Shown here in pieces: positions 17,206 to 24,836 of a DNA stretch of 64,000 nucleotides. Location: assembly GCF_003143935.1 (NCBI RefSeq), contig NZ_QFRX01000001.1:6770977-6834976 (forward strand), written 5' to 3'. A model generated the notes under the pieces. The model ran no database searches. It saw nothing but the letters and a program-made list of their open reading frames with translations, and was not told the origin of the DNA. A program made the position numbers and the translations under genes. Positions within the stretch are counted from its first letter, which is position 1. Each line of letters opens with the position of its first letter. The DNA is from Streptomyces sp. Act143 (GTDB lineage Bacteria; Actinomycetota; Actinomycetes; Streptomycetales; Streptomycetaceae).

Positions 17206-19587
17206 GTGGCCGCTCAGGCACAGCAGGAAACCGCGGTCGGCCCGGATCACGACTCCGTTCGTGACCGGGAGATCAGCGTCGAACAAGAACACCTCGACCG
17301 GGTCTACCGGCGCCTCGAGGAGAAGATCCACGAGGCCGAGTTCCTCATGAACGACGCCGCCAAACGGGGCCAGGTCGGCACCCCCGGCGCGCTCGCCGAG
17401 CGGGACGCCCAGGTCTTCCGGGCCGGCGTCCACCTCAACCGCCTCAACAACGAGTTCGAGGACTTCCTCTTCGGCCGGATCGACCTGCTCCTCGGCAGGG
17501 ACGGCAAGAAGGGCCCCGACGGCGCCTACACCGCCGTGGAGCCCGCCGAAGGCGCCGTGCGCGAGGACAGCACCGCCGACATCGCCGAGACCCTGCACAT
17601 CGGGCGGATCGGGGTCCTCGACTCCGAGTACGCCCCGCTCGTCATCGACTGGCGGGCCCCGGCGGCGGCTCCCTTCTACCGGTCCACCCCCGTCGACCCC
17701 GGCCGGGTGGTACGGCGCCGGGTCATCCGCTCCAAGGGCCGCCGCGTCCTCGGCGTCGAGGACGACCTGATGCGCCCCGAGCTGAAGGCCTTCCTCGACG
17801 GACACGAGCTGCCGGTCATCGGCGACGGCGCCCTGATGGCCGCCCTCGGCCAGGCCCGCAGCCACACCATGCGGGACATCGTCGCCTCCATCCAGGCCGA
17901 GCAGGACCTGGTCATCCGCGCCCCCGCCGCCTCCGTGACCTACGTCGAGGGCGGCCCGGGCACCGGGAAGACCGCCGTGGCGCTGCACCGCGCCGCCTAC
18001 CTCCTCTACCAGGACCGGCGCCGCTACTCGGGCGGCATCCTGATCGTCTCGCCGACGCCCCTGCTGGTCGCCTACACCGAGGGCGTCCTGCCCTCCCTCG
18101 GCGAGGAGGGCCAGGTCGCCATCCGCGCCATCGGCTCCCTCGTCGACGGCGCCGAGGCCACGCTGTACGACAGCCCGTCCACCGCCCGCGCCAAGGGCTC
18201 GTACCGCATGCTCAAGGTCCTGCGGAAGGCGGCCCGCGGCGCCCTGGAGACCAGGCCCGCCGCCGCACAGCTCACCCTCGGCGAGGACGACGAGGCCACC
18301 GCCGCCCGCCCCGCCGGCACCCCCACCCGCCTGCGCGTCGTCGCCTTCGGCCGCCGACTGGAGCTGGAGTCCGCCGAGCTGGACCGCATCCGCCACAACG
18401 CCCTCGGCGGCACCGCGCCCGTGAACCTGCTGCGCCCGCGGGCCCGCAAGCTCCTCCTCGACGCCCTGTGGGCGCAGTCCGGCGCCGGTGCCCGGCACAC
18501 CGACCCCGAGCTCGCCGCCGAGCTGCGCTCCTCCTTCGACGAGGACGTCAGCTCCGAGGACAGCTTCATCGACTTCCTGAACGCCTGGTGGCCCGAGCTC
18601 ACCCCGAGGGACGTCCTGACGGCCATGGCCGACGAGCGCCGCCTCGGCCGCTGGGCCCGCCGCGTCCTCAACCCCGGTGAGATCCGCAGGGTCGCCCGCT
18701 CCCTGAAGCGGGACGGGTACTCCGTGCACGACATCGCCATGCTCGACGAGCTCCAGGCGATCCTCGGCACCCCGGCCCGCCCCAAGAAGAAGCGCGAGCT
18801 GGACCCCCTCGACCAGCTGACCGGCCTGGAGGAGCTGATGCCGGTCCGTGAGGAGTCGCAGCGCGAGCGCGCCGAGCGGCTCGCCCAGGAGCGCACCGAG
18901 TACGCCCACGTCATCGTCGACGAGGCCCAGGACCTCACGCCGATGCAGTGGCGCATGGTCGGCCGCCGCGGCCGGCACGCCACCTGGACGGTCGTCGGCG
19001 ACCCGGCCCAGTCCTCCTGGTCCGACCCCGACGAGGCCGCCGAGGCCCGCGACGAGGCCCTCGGCACCCGCCCCCGCCGCCGCTTCGAGCTGACCGTGAA
19101 CTACCGCAACCCGGCCGAGATCGCCGAGCTCGCCGCCAAGGTGCTGGCCCTCGCCATGCCCGGCTCCGAGTCCCCGCGCGCCGTACGCTCCACCGGGGTC
19201 GAGCCCCGTTTCGTGACCACGGACAACGGACACGGCACGGTCGCCCGGGACGCGCTCGCGGCCACCGTCCGCGCCGAGGCCGCCCGGCTGCTCGACCTCG
19301 TCGACGGCACCGTCGGCGTGGTGGTCGCCATGCAGCGCCGCGAGGAGGCCGCCCGCTGGCTCACCGGCCTCGGCGACCGGGTGGTGGCCCTCGGCAGCCT
19401 GGAGGCCAAGGGCCTGGAGTACGACGCCACGATCGTCGTCTCCCCGGCCGAGATCGCGGACGAGTCCCCGGCCGGCCTGCGGGTGCTGTACGTGGCCCTG
19501 ACCCGGGCGACCCAGCAGCTGACGATCGTGTCGGGGGAGCGGGACCAGCCGGACGCCGACGGGGTACCCGATCTGCTGAGAGATTGA
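17206..19587 (+). CDS. HelD/HelR-like superfamily 1 helicase, RNA polymerase-associated
   Basis: A 793-residue UvrD/Rep-like ATPase of the HelD class. An N-terminal coiled-coil arm (EQEHLDRVYRRLEEKIHEAEFL region) precedes Walker A (GGPGTGKTAVALHRAAYLL, about 250). Later come Walker B DEAQDLTPMQW (about 570), motif III VVGDPAQSSW, motif IV LTVNYRNPAEI, motif V SLEAKGLEYDA and motif VI VLYVALTRATQQ. HelD proteins insert arms into RNA polymerase channels and release stalled or rifamycin-bound enzyme; Streptomyces HelR confers rifamycin tolerance. I saw no rifamycin-associated element upstream, so this may be a housekeeping HelD paralogue. GTG 17206 follows a GAAGGGGG site. Confidence 0.85.
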   Translation: MAAQAQQETAVGPDHDSVRDREISVEQEHLDRVYRRLEEKIHEAEFLMNDAAKRGQVGTPGALAERDAQVFRAGVHLNRLNNEFEDFLFGRIDLLLGRDGKKGPDGAYTAVEPAEGAVREDSTADIAETLHIGRIGVLDSEYAPLVIDWRAPAAAPFYRSTPVDPGRVVRRRVIRSKGRRVLGVEDDLMRPELKAFLDGHELPVIGDGALMAALGQARSHTMRDIVASIQAEQDLVIRAPAASVTYVEGGPGTGKTAVALHRAAYLLYQDRRRYSGGILIVSPTPLLVAYTEGVLPSLGEEGQVAIRAIGSLVDGAEATLYDSPSTARAKGSYRMLKVLRKAARGALETRPAAAQLTLGEDDEATAARPAGTPTRLRVVAFGRRLELESAELDRIRHNALGGTAPVNLLRPRARKLLLDALWAQSGAGARHTDPELAAELRSSFDEDVSSEDSFIDFLNAWWPELTPRDVLTAMADERRLGRWARRVLNPGEIRRVARSLKRDGYSVHDIAMLDELQAILGTPARPKKKRELDPLDQLTGLEELMPVREESQRERAERLAQERTEYAHVIVDEAQDLTPMQWRMVGRRGRHATWTVVGDPAQSSWSDPDEAAEARDEALGTRPRRRFELTVNYRNPAEIAELAAKVLALAMPGSESPRAVRSTGVEPRFVTTDNGHGTVARDALAATVRAEAARLLDLVDGTVGVVVAMQRREEAARWLTGLGDRVVALGSLEAKGLEYDATIVVSPAEIADESPAGLRVLYVALTRATQQLTIVSGERDQPDADGVPDLLRD

Positions 19588-19635
19588 ACTCCCGGGATGG
19601 GAATGGCCTTGCGGGATCCGTTTGTTAGCCTGGAT

Positions 19636-19726
19636 GTGACACCGGCCCGATCCAAGCCCCCGGGCCCAACCTTCGTCCCTTAGAGGGACCACTTGCCGCG
19701 AGGCGAGCATGGCGGGTCGGTGTCAC
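19636..19726 (+). ncRNA. candidate structured small RNA between the helD-like gene and malic enzyme
   Basis: GTGACACCGGCCCG (19636-19649) pairs over 14 positions with CGGGTCGGTGTCAC (19713-19726), with a single G-U pair. Inside the closed stem are two local hairpins: GTCCCT-TAG-AGGGAC at 19675-19689 region and CTTGCC-GCGA-GGCGAG with a GNRA tetraloop at about 19692-19707. This gives a junction of about 91 nt. A strong terminator follows at 19738. A TAGCCT -10-like box lies about 10 bases upstream of the stem. No protein-coding frame fits. The strand follows from the terminator's T-tract. I do not recognise a named RNA family. Confidence 0.65.
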
Positions 19727-19737
19727 TGAGCATCACG

Positions 19738-19770
19738 GAGGCCCACGTCACTGACGTGGGCCTCTTTCGT
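19738..19770 (+). terminator. Rho-independent terminator of the candidate small RNA
   Basis: A 12-base perfect GC-rich stem (GAGGCCCACGTC with GACGTGGGCCTC) with a 3-base loop, followed by TTTCGTT. This is a strong rightward terminator by Streptomyces standards. It sits 160 bases before the malic enzyme start, so it separates the small RNA from that gene or could act as an attenuator for it. Confidence 0.85.
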
Positions 19771-19929
19771 TGATCGATCATTTCTCGTATGGTGGAAGTC
19801 GCTTTCCGAAAACGCGTCCACTCTGTGAACAAAAAGTCCGCAATCCGAGGCGGCTACCGCGTACTCAGGGGTAGGTGCGACGATCGGACGGCATACAGCG
19901 TCACACGGTGAAAGCAGAGGAAGTCGGCC

Positions 19930-21345
19930 ATGGCAACGGCGCCCAGCGTCTCCTACTCGATGACGGTCCGGCTGGAGGTGCCCGCGAGCGGAACCGCGGT
20001 CTCCCAGCTCACCGGGGCCGTCGAGTCCCACGGAGGCTCGGTGACCGGCCTCGACGTGACCGCCTCCGGCCACGAGAAGCTCCGGATCGACGTCACCATC
20101 GCGGCCACCTCCACGGCGCACGCCGACGAGATCGTCGAGCAGCTGCGCGGCATCGAGGGCGTCACGCTCGGCAAGGTCTCCGACCGTACGTTCCTGATGC
20201 ACCTCGGCGGCAAGATCGAGATGGCGTCCAAGCACCCCATCCGCAACCGTGACGACCTCTCGATGATCTACACCCCGGGTGTCGCCCGCGTCTGCATGGC
20301 GATCGCCGAGAACCCCGAGGACGCCCGCCGCCTCACCATCAAGCGCAACTCCGTTGCGGTCGTGACGGACGGCTCGGCCGTGCTGGGCCTGGGCAACATC
20401 GGCCCCAAGGCCGCGCTGCCGGTCATGGAGGGCAAGGCGGCCCTGTTCAAGCGGTTCGCCGGCATCGATGCCTGGCCGATCTGCCTGGACACCCAGGACA
20501 CCGACGCGATCGTCGAGATCGTCAAGGCGATCGCCCCCGGGTTCGCGGGCATCAACCTGGAGGACATCTCCGCCCCCCGCTGCTTCGAGATCGAGGCGCG
20601 CCTGCGCGAGGCCCTCGACATCCCCGTCTTCCACGACGACCAGCACGGCACCGCGATCGTCGTCCTCGCCGCCCTGAAGAACGCACTTCGCGTCACCGGC
20701 AAGGCAATTGAGAACATCCGCGTCGTCATGTCCGGAGCCGGCGCGGCCGGTACGGCCATCCTCAAGCTGCTGCTCGCCGCGGGCGTGAAGAACGCCGTCG
20801 TCGCCGACATCCACGGCGTCGTGCACGCCGGCCGCGAGGACCTCGTCGACGCCGCCGCGGACTCGCCGCTGCGCTGGATCGCCGACAACACCAACCCCGA
20901 GGGCCTGACCGGCACGCTGAAGGAAGCGGTGCGCGGCGCCGACGTCTTCATCGGCGTCTCGGCGCCCAACGTGCTCGACGGCGACGACGTGGCCGCGATG
21001 GCCGAGGGAGCGATCGTGTTCGCGCTCGCGAACCCGGACCCCGAGGTCGACCCGGCAATCGCCCGGCAGACGGCGGCGGTTGTGGCCACCGGCCGCTCCG
21101 ACTTCCCGAACCAGATCAACAACGTGCTGGTGTTCCCGGGCGTGTTCCGCGGTCTGCTGGACGCCCAGTCCCGCACGGTCAACACCGACATGATGCTGGC
21201 CGCCGCGACCGCCCTGGCGGACGTGGTGAGCGCCGACGAGCTGAACCCGAACTACATCATCCCGTCCGTCTTCAACGACAAGGTCGCGGGCGCGGTCGCC
21301 GGTGCGGTGCGCGAGGCGGCGAAGGCGGCGGGCGCGGCGTCCTAG
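19930..21345 (+). CDS. NAD(P)-dependent malic enzyme with N-terminal ACT domain
   Basis: A 471-residue protein. An ACT-like regulatory domain (about 8-80, YSMTVRLEVPASGTAVSQL) precedes the malic enzyme core: YTPGVARVC, VVTDGSAVLGLGNIGP, GINLEDISAPRCFEIE, the signature PVFHDDQHGTAIV (about 232-244) and the nucleotide-binding GAGAAGTAILKLL. It decarboxylates malate to pyruvate, feeding gluconeogenic or anaplerotic balance and supplying reduced cofactor. The S. coelicolor counterpart (SCO2951, from memory) was reported as NAD-dependent. The ACT domain suggests allosteric control. ATG 19930 has a modest AGAGGAAG upstream site. Confidence 0.9.
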   Translation: MATAPSVSYSMTVRLEVPASGTAVSQLTGAVESHGGSVTGLDVTASGHEKLRIDVTIAATSTAHADEIVEQLRGIEGVTLGKVSDRTFLMHLGGKIEMASKHPIRNRDDLSMIYTPGVARVCMAIAENPEDARRLTIKRNSVAVVTDGSAVLGLGNIGPKAALPVMEGKAALFKRFAGIDAWPICLDTQDTDAIVEIVKAIAPGFAGINLEDISAPRCFEIEARLREALDIPVFHDDQHGTAIVVLAALKNALRVTGKAIENIRVVMSGAGAAGTAILKLLLAAGVKNAVVADIHGVVHAGREDLVDAAADSPLRWIADNTNPEGLTGTLKEAVRGADVFIGVSAPNVLDGDDVAAMAEGAIVFALANPDPEVDPAIARQTAAVVATGRSDFPNQINNVLVFPGVFRGLLDAQSRTVNTDMMLAAATALADVVSADELNPNYIIPSVFNDKVAGAVAGAVREAAKAAGAAS

Positions 21346-21630
21346 GGCGATGTGCGCAGGCTGTGAGGATCACCACGGCAAGGCCTTGCACCGGCGCGTC
21401 GTGGAACCGGGCCGTCCTGGCTGACGTTTATCGTGTCGGCCAGGCTCGGGACCTCTCTTCGTGTGACACCCAAGGGTGTTCTCACGACTCCAGCGGGTGC
21501 CGGATTGGCTTTCCCGCAGCAGGTAGGGGCAGGATGCGTCCCTGGGCGCGAGCGCATCGGCTTCGCTGTGCCTCGTGCGGCTTGGCCGCTAGGCACACCC
21601 CAACGGCAAGAAGAACACGGGAGTAAGAAC

Positions 21631-21912
21631 ATGAACCGCAGTGAGCTGGTGGCCGCGCTGGCCGACCGTGCCGAGGTAACCCGCAAGGACGCCGACGCCG
21701 TGCTGGCCGCGTTCGCCGAGACCGTCGGCGAGATCGTCGCCAAGGGCGACGAGAAGGTCACCATCCCCGGCTTCCTGACCTTCGAGCGCACCCACCGTGC
21801 CGCTCGCACCGCGCGTAACCCGCAGACCGGCGACCCGATCCAGATCCCGGCCGGCTACAGCGTGAAGGTTTCGGCGGGCTCCAAGCTCAAGGAAGCCGCC
21901 AAGGGCAAGTAA
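21631..21912 (+). CDS. hupA: HU-family nucleoid protein HupA
   Basis: A 93-residue HU protein: MNRSELVAALADRAEVTRKD dimer helices, GEIVAKGDEKVTIPGFLTFE, and the DNA-binding arm HRAARTARNPQTGDPIQIPA. It ends in a short lysine-rich tail, without the long Lys/Ala extension of the sporulation paralogue HupS. It is the vegetative HU expected at this locus in Streptomyces (adjacent to murA). The upstream 285 bases (21346-21630) hold its promoter region and no other gene that I can support. Confidence 0.93.
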   Translation: MNRSELVAALADRAEVTRKDADAVLAAFAETVGEIVAKGDEKVTIPGFLTFERTHRAARTARNPQTGDPIQIPAGYSVKVSAGSKLKEAAKGK

Positions 21913-21986
21913 GGGCGTCTGCTCGCAGTCATGGCGTGGCGCCGCGGGCGACTGCGGGTTCGCCGTGGCTGAGCGCGCAGTACCCC

Positions 21987-22060
21987 GCGCCCCTGAGGGG
22001 CGCGCTGCAGTTGACGCCGATGGGGCGGTCACCCGGACTCGGGTGACCGCCCCATCGGCG
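21987..22060. terminator. paired terminators between convergent hupA and murA
   Basis: A 7-base hairpin (GCGCCCC-TGA-GGGGCGC, 21987-22003) is followed by a very long perfect hairpin. Its arms at 22015-22035 and 22040-22060 pair over 21 bases around the loop GACT. The symmetric 21-base stem lies between the stops of hupA (rightward) and murA (leftward) and should block both transcripts. Confidence 0.85.
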
Positions 22061-22076
22061 TTCGTACGACTGTTTG

Positions 22077-23423
22077 CTATCCGAGCGCCTTGCCCGGCAG
22101 CTCCACCTTCGCGCCCAGCTCGACGAGCTTCTCCATGAAGTTCTCGTAGCCGCGGTTGATGAGGTCGATGCCGTGCACCCGGGACGTGCCCTGGGCCGCG
22201 AGGGCCGCGATGAGGTACGAGAAGCCGCCGCGGAGGTCGGGGATGACCAGGTCGGCGCCCTGGAGCTTGGTGGGACCGGAGACGACGGCGCTGTGCAGGA
22301 AGTTGCGCTGGCCGAAGCGGCAGTCGGAGCCGCCCAGGCACTCGCGGTACAGCTGGATGTGCGCACCCATCTGGTTCAGCGCGGACGTGAAGCCGAGGCG
22401 GGACTCGTAGACCGTCTCGTGGATGATCGACAGGCCGGTCGCCTGTGTCAGGGCCACCACCAGCGGCTGCTGCCAGTCCGTCTGGAAGCCCGGGTGCACG
22501 TCCGTCTCCAGCGCGATGGACTTCAACTGGCCGCCGGGGTGCCAGAAACGGATGCCCTCGTCGTCGATCTCGAAGGCACCGCCCACCTTCCGGTAGGTGT
22601 TGAGGAACGTCATCATCGAGCGCTGCTGGGCGCCGCGGACGTAGATGTTGCCCTCGGTCGCCAGCGCGGCCGACGCCCAGGAGGCGGCTTCCAGACGGTC
22701 CGGCAGGGCCTTGTGGTTGTAGCCGCCGAGCGAGTCCACACCGGTGATGCGGATCGTGCGGTCGGTGTCCATCGCGATGATGGCGCCCATCTTCTGCAGG
22801 ACGCAGATGAGGTCCTCGATCTCGGGCTCCACCGCGGCGTTGGAGAGCTCGGTGACACCCTCCGCCAGCACCGCCGTCAGCAGCACCTGCTCGGTCGCGC
22901 CGACCGACGGGTACGGCAGCCGGATCTTCGTACCGCGCAGCCGCCGCGGCGCCTCCAGGTACTGGCCGTCCGCGCGCTTCTCGATCTTCGCGCCGAACTG
23001 CCGCAGCACCTCGAAGTGGAAGTCGATCGGCCGGCCGCCGATGTCACAGCCGCCGAGGCCGGGGATGAACGCGTGCCCCAGGCGGTGCAGCAGGGGGCCG
23101 CAGAAGAGGATCGGGATACGGCTGGAACCCGCGTGGGCATCGATGTCAGCGACGTTGGCGCTCTCGACGTGGGTCGGGTCCATCACCAGTTCGCCCGGCT
23201 CCTCGCCCGGACGGACCGTCACACCGTGCAGTTGCAGCAGACCGCGTACGACACGCACGTCACGGATGTCCGGAACGTTGCGCAGTCGACTCGGCCCACT
23301 GCCCAGCAGGGCGGCGACCATGGCCTTCGGTACGAGGTTCTTCGCACCGCGGACACGGATCTCGCCCTCCAGCGGGGTTCCGCCGTGGACAAGCAGTACG
23401 TCGTCATTGCCGTTGACGGTCAT
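22077..23423 (-). CDS. murA: UDP-N-acetylglucosamine 1-carboxyvinyltransferase
   Basis: A 448-residue protein of the EPSP-synthase fold. MurA transfers enolpyruvate from PEP to UDP-GlcNAc, the first committed cytoplasmic step of peptidoglycan synthesis. Visible features are the N-terminal substrate lysine in RGAKNLVPKAMVAALL and the catalytic-loop cysteine in GLGGCDIGGRPIDFH (about residue 130). A cysteine here, unlike the aspartate of mycobacterial MurA, predicts fosfomycin sensitivity. The central RLPYPSVGATEQVLLTAVLA and the C-terminal DLRGGFSYLIAALAA also fit. It is transcribed leftward toward hupA and ends at the shared terminator. ATG 23423 gives MTVNGNDDVLLVHGG. Confidence 0.95.
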   Translation of the reverse strand: MTVNGNDDVLLVHGGTPLEGEIRVRGAKNLVPKAMVAALLGSGPSRLRNVPDIRDVRVVRGLLQLHGVTVRPGEEPGELVMDPTHVESANVADIDAHAGSSRIPILFCGPLLHRLGHAFIPGLGGCDIGGRPIDFHFEVLRQFGAKIEKRADGQYLEAPRRLRGTKIRLPYPSVGATEQVLLTAVLAEGVTELSNAAVEPEIEDLICVLQKMGAIIAMDTDRTIRITGVDSLGGYNHKALPDRLEAASWASAALATEGNIYVRGAQQRSMMTFLNTYRKVGGAFEIDDEGIRFWHPGGQLKSIALETDVHPGFQTDWQQPLVVALTQATGLSIIHETVYESRLGFTSALNQMGAHIQLYRECLGGSDCRFGQRNFLHSAVVSGPTKLQGADLVIPDLRGGFSYLIAALAAQGTSRVHGIDLINRGYENFMEKLVELGAKVELPGKALG

Positions 23424-23667
23424 GTATCTCGCGTTCCGATTGGTGGGGCAGGGGGCCAGAAGGGAAAGGGTAATCGCCGTCCACCCCCCTTCCGTAAGCC
23501 CAAGTACCGCCCAGCTACGTCATAGCTGTGTCACAACACCCACCGTTCGCTCACGGGTACATGGGGTCACGGGGGCGCATGTGCGCGGGGCGTGTGCCTT
23601 TCCGCTCTGAGCTGCATTCCCTCCCTTCCCCGCATTGCCGCCCCCTTTGACGGGAAGATGCGGGATC

Positions 23668-24249
23668 ATGTCTGGCATGACCGAGGTGTCCTCGCTCACA
23701 GGGCGGTTGCTCGTGGCAACGCCCGCCCTGGCGGACCCGAACTTCGACCGTGCGGTGGTGCTCCTTCTCGACCACGACGAGGAGGGCTCCCTCGGCGTCG
23801 TCCTCAACCGCCCCACCCCCGTGGGCGTCGGCGACATCCTGGAGGGCTGGGGGGACCTCGCCGGCGAGCCCGGTGTCGTCTTCCAGGGCGGCCCCGTCTC
23901 CCTCGACTCCGCCCTCGGCGTCGCCGTCATCCCGGGCGGCGCGTCCGGTGAGGGAGCCCCGCTGGGCTGGCGCCGGGTGCACGGCGCGATCGGGCTGGTC
24001 GACCTGGAGGCCCCGCCGGAGCTGCTCGCCTCGGCCCTGGGCTCCCTGCGGATCTTCGCGGGGTACGCCGGCTGGGGACCCGGCCAGCTGGAGGACGAGC
24101 TGGTGGACGGCGCCTGGTACGTCGTCGAGTCCGAACCGGGCGATGTGTCCTCGCCGTCCCCGGAGAGACTCTGGCGCGAGGTCCTGCGCCGCCAGCGCAA
24201 CGAACTGGCGATGGTGGCCACGTACCCGGACGACCCTTCGCTCAACTGA
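23668..24249 (+). CDS. YqgE/AlgH family protein (DUF179)
   Basis: About 193 residues. Family motifs: LTGRLLVATPALADPNFDRAV at the N-terminus, HDEEGSLGVVLNRPTP, VFQGGPVSLDSALG and the C-terminal RIFAGYAGWGPGQLEDEL. YqgE/AlgH proteins are widespread, small and cytoplasmic. They are linked loosely to transcriptional control in proteobacteria and have no settled biochemical role. I use ATG 23668 (CGGGA site upstream); ATG 23677 is equally possible. It is divergent from murA, and the 245 bases between them hold both promoters. Confidence 0.88.
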   Translation: MSGMTEVSSLTGRLLVATPALADPNFDRAVVLLLDHDEEGSLGVVLNRPTPVGVGDILEGWGDLAGEPGVVFQGGPVSLDSALGVAVIPGGASGEGAPLGWRRVHGAIGLVDLEAPPELLASALGSLRIFAGYAGWGPGQLEDELVDGAWYVVESEPGDVSSPSPERLWREVLRRQRNELAMVATYPDDPSLN

Positions 24250-24278
24250 AGCGTGTGACCTTAAGTACCCTGGCTTTC

Positions 24279-24566
24279 ATGAGCACTCTTGAGCCCGAGC
24301 GCGGGACTGGTACGGGGACCCTCGTAGAGCCGACGCCACAGGTGTCCCACGGCGACGGCGACCACGAGCGCTTCGCCCACTACGTCCAGAAGGACAAGAT
24401 CATGGCGAGCGCCCTCGACGGGACCCCCGTCGTGGCGCTGTGCGGCAAGGTGTGGGTGCCGGGCCGCGACCCGAAGAAGTACCCCGTGTGCCCCATGTGC
24501 AAGGAGATCTACGAATCCATGGGCGCCGGCGGGGACGGCGACGGCAAGGGCGGCGGCGACAAGTAG
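24279..24566 (+). CDS. DUF3039 protein, small cysteine-rich
   Basis: A 95-residue protein from ATG 24279, 29 bases after the YqgE-family gene and probably co-transcribed. The DUF3039 core is HERFAHYVQKDKIMASALDG, then VALCGKVWVPGRDPKKYPVC, then PMCKEIYESM. Three cysteines (CGK, CPMC) suggest metal binding. A Gly/Asp/Lys tail follows. This family is conserved across actinobacteria with no known function. Confidence 0.87.
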   Translation: MSTLEPERGTGTGTLVEPTPQVSHGDGDHERFAHYVQKDKIMASALDGTPVVALCGKVWVPGRDPKKYPVCPMCKEIYESMGAGGDGDGKGGGDK

Positions 24567-24594
24567 GTCCGCCTGCCCCACCGAGTCCCGCAAT

Positions 24595-24632
24595 GGCCCC
24601 CGGGCGCGCTTCGGCGTGCCTCGGGGCCTTTG
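24595..24632 (+). terminator. terminator after the DUF3039 gene
   Basis: GGCCCC at 24595-24600 pairs with GGGGCC at 24623-24628. An inner stem closes on a TTCG tetraloop (about 24610-24613), and TTT follows. It separates the DUF3039 transcript from the hexosaminidase promoter region. Confidence 0.8.
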
Positions 24633-24674
24633 TGCTGTCCGGTATTGCGCGGGTGCGCCGGCCGGGCCACTATG

Positions 24675-24686
24675 TGGTGTAGACCT
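24675..24686. promoter_or_regulatory. DasR-like operator (dre) upstream of the GH20 gene
   Basis: TGGTGTAGACCT matches the DasR-responsive element core TGGTCTAGACCA at 10 of 12 positions. It lies about 150 bases before the start of a beta-N-acetylhexosaminidase, a typical DasR target class. DasR is the GntR-type N-acetylglucosamine sensor that links chitin turnover to development and antibiotics in Streptomyces. The match is by eye. Confidence 0.6.
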
Positions 24687-24697
24687 CTTATGGTCAT

Positions 24698-24727
24698 GTC
24701 CATGCAAGTGCCTGTCGGGTCCATGCA
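24698..24727. repeat. direct repeat GTCCATGCA near the DasR-like site
   Basis: GTCCATGCA occurs at 24698-24706 and 24719-24727, offset by 21 bases (two helical turns). It is just downstream of the DasR-like element and upstream of the GH20 gene. It may be a second regulator site. Confidence 0.35.
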
Positions 24728-24836
24728 GTTCCGGTTTCCCGGAATTCGTTCCGGGGGCGTTCGGTCGACAGGATTGTGAGCGGTATTTCGTCGGCGACGC
24801 CTGGTCCGGAGCCGGGCGGAGCGGTTAAGGACTGAC

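Noticed and set aside
17191..19710. Minus-strand open frame of about 839 codons opposite the HelD-like gene
   Set aside because: The plus strand has all helicase motifs; the antisense frame is a codon-bias artefact and also runs into the small RNA.
22074..23525. Plus-strand open frame of about 483 codons opposite murA
   Set aside because: MurA is certain on the minus strand, and the antisense frame crosses the murA promoter and the shared terminator region.
24616..24828. Small plus-strand open frame of 70 codons before the GH20 gene
   Set aside because: It overlaps the terminator and the DasR-like site, has no ribosome binding site, and its composition is not protein-like.
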